Part shown: piece after piece, positions 48,182-58,754 of the stretch
How the letters are laid out: every line of letters starts with the position of its first letter
Numbering within the stretch: the first letter of the stretch is position 1
Assembly (NCBI GenBank): GCA_039621445.1
Contig: CP154956.1
Location: forward strand, 38,342,553 to 38,406,552
Direction: 5' to 3'
Origin: Euglena gracilis
Taxonomy: Eukaryota > Euglenida > Euglenophyceae > Euglenales
Length of the DNA stretch: 64,000 nt
Translations under genes and position numbers: made by a program
Notes under the pieces: model-generated
The model's database searches: none
What the model was told of the DNA's origin: nothing
The model's input: the letters and a program-made list of their open reading frames with translations, nothing else

Positions 48182-51100
48182 CTAAAGGCGAACAGGGGGG
48201 GCCACCGTTGGTGTAGGGTTATTGTTATTGCCCTTCCCCCCTTTGGCACTAAAATTCTGGTCATAACCTTTGCCTCTCCCCCTTCCCTTACCACCCTTCC
48301 CCTTGTACCCCTGTTGGTTACCCCCATACCATTGGGAGTTATTTGCCCCATATCCCTGGGAATTGTTCCCCCCTTTCCATTGGCTGCCCTTGCCATACGG
48401 CTGAAAAAAATTGTTTCTGTTCCACGGGGCTTGTCTAGCAACATACGACATAGTTGGTTGTGAGGGGGGTGGGATCCATTGTGCCCCCCCCACCACCGGC
48501 CTTTGCACATTGGGTGGGTTCTCCACCGTTGAAAGCGTTGAAGAATTGCTTGATGGCTGCACATTTGAAGATGAAACCGCAACAGATTGATCAGGTTTTG
48601 CTGTTTCTCTGATTTGTGATTTGCTTCTGGCTGGGGGAGGTGTCGTTGCCCTACCCGGGGTTGACCTAGGTGAACTCTTCCGACTCCCCGATTGCCTCCC
48701 CCCTCGATTTTCAGCACCCACCGACCTTGAACGCCTAAACCCTTGATAGCCTGGGGATGAAACAGAACTTTGTAAGGCGTCATGCTTGTTTCTGAGTGTC
48801 AACTTTGTTTTCACGAGGTTGAAAATATCCTCGGTGGTCAAAATTGGTTCAATTTCCTGAACCTGAAACAAAACATTTGAATCGTCAAACTCTTTGCCAT
48901 GAAAACTCTTGACTTTTTCATAGGCAGAAATGTCAGGGAAAATGATTTCAAATTCCCCCTCGTGAATTTCCGACACTTTTGTGGGTTTTTTCCCAAGTAT
49001 TCTCCCCAAGCTTTCCGAAACCATTTCTGAATTCCTATTCCCTGGCACCTTCAGGCGTAAAGTTGGCTGATTATTCAGCCTCCTTTCCTCCTCATCTGAA
49101 ACCCATTTTAGGATGAATGGGGGAAGTTTCTGCAACAAAAGTCGTTTTGCTTCCCCCTCCCCGGCATCCTTAACCTTGCTCTTGGCCATCTTGAAATTTG
49201 CCTGAAATTCAAGCCAGTGCTCAAGGGCTACTTTGCCCATATTAAAAAGGCTCACCTGCTGCCAATTTTGCCTTGCCCCAGATTCCTGATTCTGCGAAAA
49301 TGTCATTTCCAGGTGACCCCACCCGGCATTAAAATTGATCCCCCCTTCCTTGAGATGGAGCTTCAGAATCTTTTTGCTCGTTTCGTCAAGACAATCCTCC
49401 AACACAGCAATTTTCAACTCATCACTGACCTCCCCCCCTCCAGAAGTCAGTTTCCGTAAAAATGCTTCCCAATCCTCTGAAAATTGCTGCCAATCCTGTG
49501 ATTTCCCTGAAAATTTGGGTGCAATCAAATTTCTCATCACATGCTGCAATGCTGGGTTTCCAACGCTCATGACTGGGGTTCGCTGGGGTGCCCCCCCAAT
49601 GGCACAAATGCCACTGACCTGATTTATTGCTAATGCACCCCCCTGTGAACTACTTGATGGTCTGCACCCGCCCAGGTCTACATCCCAGATTTCACATGGC
49701 ATCATTGGGGTCACCCCCTTAATCCCAAAAATCCCAGATGATTGAGCCGGTGACACCCCCTTAATGCCAAAAATCCCAGAATACGGCTGATTTATTGCCT
49801 TGGGCTGGGCCACTTCAGGTGCCTTGGGGTCAATTTGCTGTGTTTTTTCGGCTGAAATTACCTGAACCCTCCCCTCCATGATTTCCAAACGAGTCTGCAA
49901 AGTTTGACACAGTTTTTGCAAACCTTCACGTTGACTCTTTTCACGCTGAAAATCTGTCTGCATGTTCATTAAAACCGTGAAAAATTGCTGTTTCACTCGA
50001 TTTTCAACGTCAGTTTGCAATTTTTCAAAATGTTCTTCCTTTTGGGTTTGCCTCAGCTTTTCATCCATCATTTGCACCATCATAATTTCCATCATTTTTC
50101 TGACCTGGGCTGCCATTTCCCTCCGAACTTCCAATTGAATTGTTGCTTCTGATTTTCCCAGCATTTCAACCACCTTATCCCAAGGCACCTCCTGGCTTCC
50201 CAGAAAATTCTCAACTGCTGCGACCCTGCCCCCCAGAGCTTTGCTCTCGTTTCTAGTTGCTTCAAATCGCTGCTGAATTTCCTGGGTTAGGGTCCCAAAA
50301 CTTGACTTTGATTCGTCCCCCACCATTTTCAGCCCAGCAGCGATTTCAGCAATTTTTTTGTCCACCCCAGAGCATAGCTCACGATTTGCTTGTCGAATTA
50401 CCAAGATTTCCTTCTGAAAATCTGACTTAATTTGCTCAACAGAATGCAAACAAATTCCAACTTGCTCGACCAACCCACCTGGTGCAAACAGTTTGTTTTG
50501 GACATCGTTTCCACGGCTCTCAAGTTGTGCCAGTTCACTGCCCAGAAAATCTCGTAACTTTTTCTCAAAATCATGAAATTTCCCTTCGATCTGCCTTTGA
50601 ACTTCGATCCCCAAAAGTTGTTTGTGGCAGTTTGCAATGTTTTCAACTGCACTCCCCCCCTCTTGGCACCGTAAAATAAATTGGCTGACTGATTGCTGAA
50701 TTTGCTCCTGACTTTTTTTCTTTTCGTACTCAAACTGGCTGCACATTTCAGCCGTTTGTTTCTCCAAATTTTCATGGATGAATTGCAAAAGTTCTGCTTG
50801 TGCTCTGGCATTTTTTTCAGCCAAATTCTTCTCAACATTTTCCAGCCTATTTTCAATTACGACCTGGGGGGGAATTATGCTCTCCCAGTTAGTTATGCTT
50901 CGGCTCAATTCCTGTAAATAGCAATCCACCCCATATGCCCATTGGTCCCATGAGTCAAAATCATCACCCCCCATCATCTGACAATTTGATTCGGGGGGCT
51001 GTGATTCATAAACAGGGGGCTGAAAAACAGGTAATTCTGGTTCCATTTCCTCATCCCCCCTCATTTGCATGTTAGACCCTACTTGATTTAACAGCCCGGC

Positions 51101-52333
51101 TGGCCCCCCTATGGCCAGATTGCCAGATTCAGCTGTTAAAACTGCTGATGTTAAATTTTCAGGGGCTGGCTGTGTCGAAATTGACATCCCCTCGCTGGCT
51201 GTTAATCTGCGGTTAACTGAAAATCTGTCCTCCAATAAAAGTACAGGTTCACCCCCCTCGATCTGTGGAATTTGTGTCCCAAAATCTGGACACTGATTTC
51301 CAAACTGGCTGTGCAGCTGGGGGGTTTGCATCAGAAAATCGAAATTCGCAGAAAATTCTGGCAAATTTTGTTCAAGATTTTGATTTCTGGGTGGTACCCA
51401 GCCTGCTGCAATCAAAAAATCTTCCATTTCTCTCAATCGGTCTGGGTTTTGTACATCCTCCCCCTCCGTTTCACAGTCACTTTGATACGACGGGGGGGAT
51501 TCTACCCACTGAACCAGCTGATTTTCCCCTTCTGGCTGTGAATTTTCCCCCTGTGCAGTTATCATCCTTACGGGGACTGAGTTTTCAGGGCTAACCCCTG
51601 ATTTTTCAGACGAGAAATCTGAATTATCATCTGAGGCAACCTGTGATTGTGTGTTAAATGACTGGGAGCTGGGAATTGAATTGAATTGAAATTGCTTTGA
51701 GATTGAAGATTGGCGAAGGGAAGCTGCAGAAAAGCCTGAATGATTCCAACCACTCAACCAATCAGTTGATTGAAACAACCCCTCAGATTCCACAGATTCT
51801 GCAGGTCTGACACTCTGACTGCGGGGGCTGGTTTCTGAAAAATCTGCTGGCTGTCCTGAAAAATTCTGTGATTCCACATTCACAGATTCAGCGACATTTG
51901 TGTTTGATTCTGAAAAATCTGTGACCATGCCAAAACTTTCAGCAAGTTTCCTGCTGGCTGTGCCATCAAAACTTTCCGTTTTTTTTGGGCTGAAAACTTT
52001 TTTGCCGACAGGGCTGGCAAAAACTTCTGTGATTGTCGTGTTCAGGGATTCTGAAAACTCTTCACTGACAGGGTCAGTGAAGCAACCTCTGCTTACCATG
52101 TTCAGGGCCGCACCCCCCTCCCGTGCCGGGGCCAGGCCAGGCCCCCCCTCGCCGGGGTCCGTCCCCCCAGCCACCAGCCCGTGGGGGGGTGCGGGTGCCC
52201 CCGCCGGAACCGGGTTTTTTCCCAAAAATGGTGGGCTCAAGTCATTTTCGGGTGTTTCCCCCGGGTTCCCTTCCGGCTGGGACTCCCCGCGTAGGATCGG
52301 AAACAACATTTCAAAAATTCCCCAAACTCCCAT
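48182..52333 (-). CDS. gag: Element B gag
   Basis: 1383 codons if counted from the first Met in the LTR. The alternative ATG is codon 79 at 52,097-52,099, formed by the LTR end and primer site. A Ser/Gln-rich N-terminal region is followed by coiled coil at about 490-820 (EKQTAEMCSQFEYEKKKSQE). The capsid-like region from about 925 has IAPKFSGKSQDWQQFSEDW, typical of Ty3-type gag. An RRM-like segment lies at about 1110-1165 (FEIIFPDISAYEKVKSFHG). The Gly/Lys/Asn-rich tail (GKGGKGRGRGKG) probably binds RNA in place of a zinc knuckle. Ends PPVRL-TAG with the frame open beyond. Confidence 0.88.
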   Translation of the reverse strand: MGVWGIFEMLFPILRGESQPEGNPGETPENDLSPPFLGKNPVPAGAPAPPHGLVAGGTDPGEGGPGLAPAREGGAALNMVSRGCFTDPVSEEFSESLNTTITEVFASPVGKKVFSPKKTESFDGTASRKLAESFGMVTDFSESNTNVAESVNVESQNFSGQPADFSETSPRSQSVRPAESVESEGLFQSTDWLSGWNHSGFSAASLRQSSISKQFQFNSIPSSQSFNTQSQVASDDNSDFSSEKSGVSPENSVPVRMITAQGENSQPEGENQLVQWVESPPSYQSDCETEGEDVQNPDRLREMEDFLIAAGWVPPRNQNLEQNLPEFSANFDFLMQTPQLHSQFGNQCPDFGTQIPQIEGGEPVLLLEDRFSVNRRLTASEGMSISTQPAPENLTSAVLTAESGNLAIGGPAGLLNQVGSNMQMRGDEEMEPELPVFQPPVYESQPPESNCQMMGGDDFDSWDQWAYGVDCYLQELSRSITNWESIIPPQVVIENRLENVEKNLAEKNARAQAELLQFIHENLEKQTAEMCSQFEYEKKKSQEQIQQSVSQFILRCQEGGSAVENIANCHKQLLGIEVQRQIEGKFHDFEKKLRDFLGSELAQLESRGNDVQNKLFAPGGLVEQVGICLHSVEQIKSDFQKEILVIRQANRELCSGVDKKIAEIAAGLKMVGDESKSSFGTLTQEIQQRFEATRNESKALGGRVAAVENFLGSQEVPWDKVVEMLGKSEATIQLEVRREMAAQVRKMMEIMMVQMMDEKLRQTQKEEHFEKLQTDVENRVKQQFFTVLMNMQTDFQREKSQREGLQKLCQTLQTRLEIMEGRVQVISAEKTQQIDPKAPEVAQPKAINQPYSGIFGIKGVSPAQSSGIFGIKGVTPMMPCEIWDVDLGGCRPSSSSQGGALAINQVSGICAIGGAPQRTPVMSVGNPALQHVMRNLIAPKFSGKSQDWQQFSEDWEAFLRKLTSGGGEVSDELKIAVLEDCLDETSKKILKLHLKEGGINFNAGWGHLEMTFSQNQESGARQNWQQVSLFNMGKVALEHWLEFQANFKMAKSKVKDAGEGEAKRLLLQKLPPFILKWVSDEEERRLNNQPTLRLKVPGNRNSEMVSESLGRILGKKPTKVSEIHEGEFEIIFPDISAYEKVKSFHGKEFDDSNVLFQVQEIEPILTTEDIFNLVKTKLTLRNKHDALQSSVSSPGYQGFRRSRSVGAENRGGRQSGSRKSSPRSTPGRATTPPPARSKSQIRETAKPDQSVAVSSSNVQPSSNSSTLSTVENPPNVQRPVVGGAQWIPPPSQPTMSYVARQAPWNRNNFFQPYGKGSQWKGGNNSQGYGANNSQWYGGNQQGYKGKGGKGRGRGKGYDQNFSAKGGKGNNNNPTPTVAPPVRL
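52086..52098 (-). promoter_or_regulatory. Primer-binding site of element B
   Basis: TGGTAAGCAGAGG directly follows the LTR's terminal CA. It resembles the initiator-Met tRNA site with one extra A, the same form as in element A. Confidence 0.7.
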
Positions 52334-52806
52334 TGAAAACCTTTGGTGCTATCCTTCGAAATGTGGTTTGCCAACCCAAAAAATGCAAATAGCACAAATA
52401 ATGCCACACACCAACACCGATGTCCGGAAGTCCACACACACACCGGAATGGGTCAAAAAGGTGGCCGGAGAGCGTCCGGCAGTTGGAAAATCCCCTGTCA
52501 CTATTGAATCAATCCACTTCCACCGTAGAATTCAATACTTGTCAAATATCCAAGAAGTCTTGATGACTTGAATTCCGCTTCCAAAACTTCAAATTCCGAT
52601 AATGGTCAGGAAAAAAACCCACAAATGTCTGTGAAATGGGGATAATTAGTTACATTTGGGGTTTTTGTTCAAACTCGAGAATGAATTGGAAGGTTTCCGA
52701 AAAGTGAATTTAAGCGCGCACTTAGCGATGTTGTGCGCGACTTTGAAAAATGGTCCTTTGGGTGTCCCCCCCCCCCTAGACCGTTGACGACCCCCAACGG
52801 TCTACA
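52099..52806 (-). repeat. 5' LTR of element B
   Basis: 708 bp, nearly identical to 40,014-40,724. The differences are a few substitutions and C-run lengths. The gag frame is open across its last 235 bp. Confidence 0.92.
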
Positions 52807-52810
52807 CCAG

Positions 52811-55721
52811 CCACAGCGAAATAACTGTCGATGGACAGACATTTTTTTCAGAATCAACCAGAATGTATTCTGAATCAAAATTTTCTGGGGTGCAATCTGC
52901 AAATCTGGGTTGCACTGCATCATCATCGGGGGTGTTCAATGTGGCAACATCAAAAACCCAGGTGGAGGAGGATGAAGAAATGGAACCCCAGCCACCTGAT
53001 TTAGGAGTTCAGGTGGGGGGGGCTGACTTTTCAGAGTGGGACGCATGGGATAATTGGGCCCAGGGGGTGGACTGCCAATTAGCTGAGCTGAACCGAAGTT
53101 TAACTCACTGGGAAAGTATTATACCCCCCCAGGTTGTTGTGGAAAACCGGCTGGAAAATTTTGAGCGAGAATTGGGTGCAAAAAAATCTCGAGCACAGGC
53201 CGAACTTTTACAGTTTATTCAGCGAAATGTGGAACGCCGAAATGCTGAAATTTGCAGCCAGTTTGAAGAGCAAAAACAGAAAAGTCAGCAGGCAATTCAG
53301 CAGGCAGTCAGCCATTTTATTTCACAGTGCCAGCAAGGGGGGAATGCTGTGGAAAATTTTGCAAACTGCCACAAGCAACTTTTGTCAATCGAAGTTGAAA
53401 GACAGGTTGAAGGAAAATCCCAGATTTTTGAGAAATCTGTGAAGGACTTTTTGGATGGGCAGTTGAGCGAAATTTTGAAAAGGGAGAAGGAAATTGAAGT
53501 CAGATTTTCAGGACTTTTTGACCAGGTTGTGATTTGTTCTCGGGCTGTGGGAGAGAACAAATTGGAGTTGCAAAAAGAAATTTCTGCACTTCAGAATGCA
53601 AACCGTGAGCTGTGCTCTGGGGTGAATCGACGATTCACTGAAATTGCTGCTGGGCTGAAAACTGTTGGGGGAGGAGTCTAAGACAAATTTTGGGACACTA
53701 GTAAGTGAACTGCAGCAGCGATTTCAGACAGTGAATCAGGAGAGCAAAGCTCTGGGGGACAGATTAACTGGGATCGAGAAATTTCTGGGCAGCCAGGAGG
53801 TGCCTTGGGACAAAGTTGTTGAAATGATGGGGAAAACAGAAGAAACGATACAAATTCAGGTTCGGAGGGAAATGACAGCTCAGGTCAGAAAAATGATGGA
53901 AATCATGATGACCCAAATGATGGAGGAAAAAATGAGACAAGTGCAAAAAGAAGAACATTTTGACAAGCTGCGAAATGACATGGAAAACTGTCTGAAACAG
54001 CAGTTTTGTGCGATTTTGGGCAAAATTCAAACAGATTTTTCAAAGGAAAAAAGCCATGGGGAGGTTGTCCAAAATCTGTGCAACAATTTTGAGTCACGGT
54101 TGAAGGCCATTGAAGGGAGGGTGCAACAAGTTTTGACTGAAACAGTTCAGCCCAAGGCATCTACGGTGACACAGCCCAAGCCAGTTTTTAAGCCGAATTC
54201 TGGTTTTGTTGGAATTAAGGGAGTGAAGCCGGTTCAGCCAATTGAAATCTGGGATCTTAATCTGGGATTGGAAGGGGGCCCAGATTTAGGGGATGGATCA
54301 TTAATGGTGGGCCAGGTGAGTATCAATGCCATAGGGGGGGCATCTGAACGATCACCAATGATGACTGTGGCGTCTGCAGCTACACAACACATTTTGCGAA
54401 ATGTTGTTGTCCCGAAATTTTCAGGTCATGCAGGTGATTAGCCAAACTTCAAGTATGAGTGGGGGAGATTCATCCTAAAATTCAATCAAGTTTCAGAAGC
54501 TGATAAATTGGGCCTCCTAGAACTTTGTTTGGATGATTTGGGGAAAAAACAGCTGAATTTGCATTTGGATGAAATGGGGGAGACACTCACATTCAATGAA
54601 GTGTGGGCCAAGTTGAATGCCTGGCATTCGAGAAATGAAGAGTTTGGGGCCAGAAAAAACTTTCGGGATCTTACATTATGCCATCAAGGGAGGGTTACAA
54701 GTCGTGATTGGGAAAATTTCAAGGTTGACTTCAAGTTGTGTCGACAGAAAATCAAGGATGCTAGTGAGGGGGAGGTGAAAAGATTACTCATCGAAAAAAT
54801 GCCTCCTTTTATTGTGCATTGGATTACTGATGAGGAAGAACGGATCAAAACCAGCCAACCAACCGTTCGAATGAACTATCCACAGCCAACCTCCACAGCC
54901 ATTATGGAAAATTTTCTGATGCTTTTCGCTGGGAAGAAACCCACAAGGGTCACAAAATTGAGTGAGACGGAATTCGAAATTGTGTTGCCTGATGTGCAAA
55001 GTTGTGAAACACTCAAAAGTTACAATGGGAAAGAATTTAATGATTCCAATGTTTTGGTTCGGGTTCGAGAAAATGAACCAAATTTGAGTGTTGAAGACAT
55101 TTTCTGTCTCGTGACTTCAAAATTGGCACTCAGAGATCGGCAAGACTTAATACTAAACCCCAATCACAGCCAAACCTCATACAGACGTTCTCGATCGGTG
55201 GGGGCGGAGAACAAAGGGGGGAAATCCAACAGTCGGGAGGGTTCCCCCTAAAAGAAACGTTCTTTTTCTGGAAAGCAGGTGGCATCTCCAACATCTTCTA
55301 CACCCAAGTCCACAGGTTCTGACTTGCCCAATGGTTTGAATGGTCCTGTTCCCATTTCCACTGAAAGTCAGACCCAAAATCTTACACAAAATGCAGAACT
55401 TCCAAAATCTGTGCCAAATACCAATGGTGGAGTTTGGGTTCAAGCACCACCAAAATCGTCTCCTTGGCCAACTTGGCAACCCCAAATCAAAACCAAAACT
55501 CTTGGAAAGGCCAAAGTTTCAAGGGTGCTCAAAATTATCAAGGCCAAGGACGATATGGGGGAAGGGGGTACAGCCAATCAAATGAAAATTGGAATCAACA
55601 ATCTTCCCAAAAAGGAAAAGGCAAAGGCAAAGGCCAAGGGAAAGATTCTTCCAAAGGCAACGGTTGGAAGGGAGGGGGGTACAATGCAAACCGAAGTGTT
55701 GCACCCCCAGTCCGTCTTTAG
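52811..55721 (+). pseudogene. gag: Element A gag, remainder, with frame breaks
   Basis: Resumes HSEITVDGQTFF after element B. Coiled coil 53,100-54,150; capsid-like VVVPKFSGHAGD then TAG (54,439-54,441) where B has Trp, a TGG to TAG change. RRM-like FEIVLPDVQSCETLKSYNG. Breaks: one extra G at about 53,668, TAA at about 55,252, and a frame change near 55,430. Ends in a GKGKGKGQGK tail and APPVRL-TAG (55,719-55,721), matching B. Confidence 0.85.
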
Positions 55722-56632
55722 GGACGCCGGGGTCATGTTTTTGAGGGGTTTACATCCTCGGGCATCAAAAACCCCCACAATATTTTGCATAACCCAACCA
55801 CATCTCCATGTGGAGAATGTTACCATGTTGGAGAATGTGTGTCTCTATCTTCCAGTCCCTCTATCTCAGGTTCAAAGTCAACCAATCAAGAGAATGCAAT
55901 GCCGAAGACAAGCAATGGTGCAACTGAAGACAATTCAATGAGTCCATCATCAACAATTGACTCAAGAAGGCAAGTGGCCTCGAGCCAATGGCAGCCCGTG
56001 TCGAGGAAGGGCAAGCTGGGCAAACCGTGGACTCAACCCAAACCGTGGACCAGGTGTGCAAGCCAGGAGAGTGCACGGCCCAGGTTCAACAATTATTATG
56101 GTTGTTTGAGCGAAAGAGCATCCATCAAAGGTGTGGGAAGCAGGAGAATTCCCAAGGCGTTGGATTTGTTTTCGGGAAAAGGATCTGTGGGGAGGTGTTT
56201 GGAGGAAAACGGATACCAGGTGGTATCTTTGGATGTCAACCCAAAATTTCACCCAACCCATGCAACGGATATTTTGGAGTGGGATTATCGCAAATACCCC
56301 CAGGAATATTTTGAAGTTATTGCGGCCGGTGTGCCATGCACGGAGTATAGCCTTGCAAAAACGATAGGGGGTAGGGACATGCAAACGGCAGATCGGCTTG
56401 TCGAAAAAACTTTGGAGATTGTGGAATATTTTCAACCCAAATTGTGGTGGATTGAAAATCCCCGTACGGGATATTTACCCAAACGGCAATGTGTTCGAAA
56501 TTTGATTTTCATTGATGTTGATTATTGCCAATTTTCTGATTGTGGATACCAAAAACCAACCAGTATTTGGGGGAGTGAGAATCTCTTAAGTTTGAAGGAC
56601 AAAATTTGTGATGGAAAAACCTGCCCCAACAT
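55722..56632 (+). CDS. Element A C5-methyltransferase-like domain, 5' part
   Basis: In frame with gag after the TAG. Motifs DLFSGKGSVG, SLDVNP, GVPCTEYS, WWIENPRTG and DYCQFSDCGYQKPTSIW are all intact, like element B. It is cut at CDGKTCPN by element C; the frame then runs into element C sequence. Confidence 0.85.
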
Positions 56633-57040
56633 AAAAGATCCGGGCAGCATGCACACAATGGCAATTGCTGGCATGCAGATGGCAGCTTCCGCAACACTGG
56701 CATTCTTCAACCTTCAGAACACAGAACTTGCACACCCAGCAGACTTTGCATAATCTCCCCTTCGAATTTGCCAGGCACTTTGGACACCCAATCCCAGGGG
56801 GAATTTCCAAATTCTTCTTCCCCTTGGCGCGCAGCATAAGCCAAATGCACAAATACAGCAGAACACTCCTTCAAGTCCAGTCCACAGCGCCACGCAAACA
56901 AGTCATGGGATTTGCCCTACCAGAAAAATGAATTAGGAACTTCTCTGCTGGAAATCCTTAATTTACCAATCTGTAATGCCAAATGTTGTAATGCCACAGG
57001 CTGGCATGCCAAAAGTTGCTGTGCAGCAAGGCCACTCACA
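56633..57040 (-). repeat. LTR of element C (downstream copy)
   Basis: 408 bp; pairs with 57,915-58,322. Its Cys-rich frame is conserved in both copies. Confidence 0.85.
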
Positions 57041-57651
57041 CTCCTCTCCGGGCGAGCTTTGCTGGGTCCAACTCCCAACAAAGCGAGTCAAAAAATTAAA
57101 AAGTGGCCTTGGTTGCAGTCACACCCGTAAAATAAAAAAATAGAAGTTTTAAATACGGTTCGAAGTGTTGCACCTGTCTTGGGGCAAAGCTCCCTCAGGT
57201 GGACACTCCTACAGCAAACACACAGGCAGGCTGCAGAGGAAGGGCACCCACACCCCCTTGGAACCTCCTCCCCTGATGACCTCTTCTTTTTCAGGGGAAG
57301 ACATCCCGAAGATGCCCCTTGGACCATCATGGGTGGAAACCTACCCTTCCATCCAAAATGGCCCAGAGGTGGGTGGGGTCCCAAGCAGGGGTTGAAATGG
57401 GCAAACTGGGGCATTTAAATTCTAGTTAATTTGGTCAACCGCGGCTCACCACAACCCACTGTCGAGCCATTTAATGAGATTTCCACCCAGCAAACACCCA
57501 CCGCGGCATGGCCACATGCCCTCAGCGGCCATCTCCCACAGACATGTGTAATTTATTGGGTTTACTGCCCCAGAGTTGGCCACAGACACAGCACGCGGCA
57601 TGCCACAAACATTCAGCCAAATACTTCGAATCTGACCTGTCCAGCTTGCCA

Positions 57652-58134
57652 TTACTTCCCCTTCACTTTCTTCCTCCTCTCTCTTCTTCCCCTTGTTCTG
57701 GCTTTTCCTTCTGTCTGCACCCCCTTGTCGCACATCTCGATTGCATGTCTGAATTTGGAATCTCCATGTCCAAAATTGTCTTCAACACTTCTGTCCGAAA
57801 CCTTCCCATGACCAAATCTGGCATTGCAATCTTCAGCATGACTGCCCAGATCATGCACTTTCTGAGCATCTTGGGCAGAGAACTTGTTTGTACAGGCTGG
57901 ACTGACTTGTTTGTAAAAGATCCGGGCAGCATGCCCACAATGGCAATTGCTGGCATGCAGATGGCAGCTTCCGCAACACTGGCATTCTTCAACCTTCAGA
58001 ACACAGAACTTGCACACCCAGCAGACTTTGCATAATCTCCCCTTCGAATTTGCCAGGCACTTGGGACACCCAATCCCAGGGGGACTTTCCCAATTCTTCT
58101 TCCCCTTGGCGCGCAGCATAAGCCAAATGCACAA
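57652..58134 (-). CDS. Cys/His-rich ORF starting in the LTR of element C
   Basis: 160 aa. The N-terminal half, encoded by the LTR, has a dense Cys series (CPKCLANSKGRLCKVCWVCK, then CQCCGSCHLHASNCHCGH) suited to zinc binding. The C-terminal half is internal and ends in a basic tail (RTRGRRERRKKVKGK). It may be a small nucleic-acid-binding gag-like protein; this is inference. Confidence 0.45.
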   Translation of the reverse strand: MCIWLMLRAKGKKNWESPPGIGCPKCLANSKGRLCKVCWVCKFCVLKVEECQCCGSCHLHASNCHCGHAARIFYKQVSPACTNKFSAQDAQKVHDLGSHAEDCNARFGHGKVSDRSVEDNFGHGDSKFRHAIEMCDKGVQTEGKARTRGRRERRKKVKGK

Positions 58135-58322
58135 ATACAGCAGAACACTCCTTCAAGTCCAGTCCACAGCGCCACGCAAACAAGTCATGGGATTTGCCCT
58201 ACCAGAAAAATGAATTAGGAACTTCTCTGCTGGAAATCCTTAATTTACCAATCTGTAATGCCAAATGTTGTAATGCCACAGGCTGGCATGCCAAAAGTTG
58301 CTGTGCAGCAAGGCCACTCACA
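57915..58322 (-). repeat. LTR of element C (upstream copy)
   Basis: 408 bp, nearly identical to the other LTR. Contains the start of the Cys-rich ORF. Confidence 0.85.
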
Positions 58323-58327
58323 AACAT

Positions 58328-58754
58328 GGTGTTGAAGGAGGGGGGCAGGTGGGCACACAAGGAGCAATTGGGTGGGAGGCATATGCACACGAGCACACAT
58401 CAAAAATAAAGAATGCCTCAAAATTTGATTGAATATCTTCTTTCGGCCCTTGATTTTAAGGAGGAGAAATTTTCCTTCAAAAGGGAGGACTATGCCGTGA
58501 GAAACTCTTTTGTGAAATTGATTGAGGAGAAATTTCAAAGGAGAGCCGAAATTGATTGTTTTGCTTCGATCAAAAATTCTCAATGTGCATCTTTTTTGAC
58601 AAAGGAAGAAAATGCCTTGAGTGTTGATTGGGGGAAGGGGGGGACGGTGTGGTTGAACCCCCCATGGTCGTTATGGCATAAGGTGGCAAAAAAGTTGCAA
58701 AAAACCCCGTGTGATGCAATTTGCATTGTTCCCGATTGGCAAAGGGATGGGTGA
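58328..58754 (+). pseudogene. Element A methyltransferase 3' part and DAM-like domain
   Basis: Resumes after element C: KEGGRWAHKEQLGG, a TAA at about 58,408, then ALDFKEEKFSFKREDYAVRN, EIDCFASIKNSQCASF and GTVWLNPPWSLW. Here the G-run leaves the frame intact, unlike element B. A 2-base deletion relative to B after CIVPDW ends the frame. Confidence 0.8.

Larger units (their letters stand above)
40014..52806 (-). mobile_element. Full-length Ty3/gypsy chromodomain element B
   Basis: 12.8 kb, minus strand, inserted in element A. LTRs 40,014-40,724 and 52,099-52,806 differ at about eight sites. The 4-bp duplication CCAG is at 40,010-40,013 and 52,807-52,810. Order on the minus strand: LTR, primer site, gag, C5-methyltransferase-like, DAM-like, protease, RT, RNase H, integrase, chromodomain, 1.8-kb 3' region, polypurine tract, LTR. 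LTR similarity shows a recent insertion. Two G-run frame breaks and one TAA interrupt the polyprotein. Confidence 0.92.
56633..58322 (-). mobile_element. Non-autonomous LTR-like element C nested in A
   Basis: 1690 bp with 408-bp direct repeats at both ends (56,633-57,040; 57,915-58,322), differing at only a few sites. The host duplication aacat is at 56,628-56,632 and 58,323-58,327. On the minus strand the repeats start TGTGAGTGG, and GGAGAGGAG lies just before the downstream one, as a polypurine tract would. There is no RT or integrase, and no clear TGG-type primer site. It resembles a TRIM/LARD element. Confidence 0.8.

Noticed and set aside
56640-58322. Segmental duplication of a methyltransferase part
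   Set aside because: The 408-bp repeats are LTR-like with host duplications outside; they are not derived from the methyltransferase.
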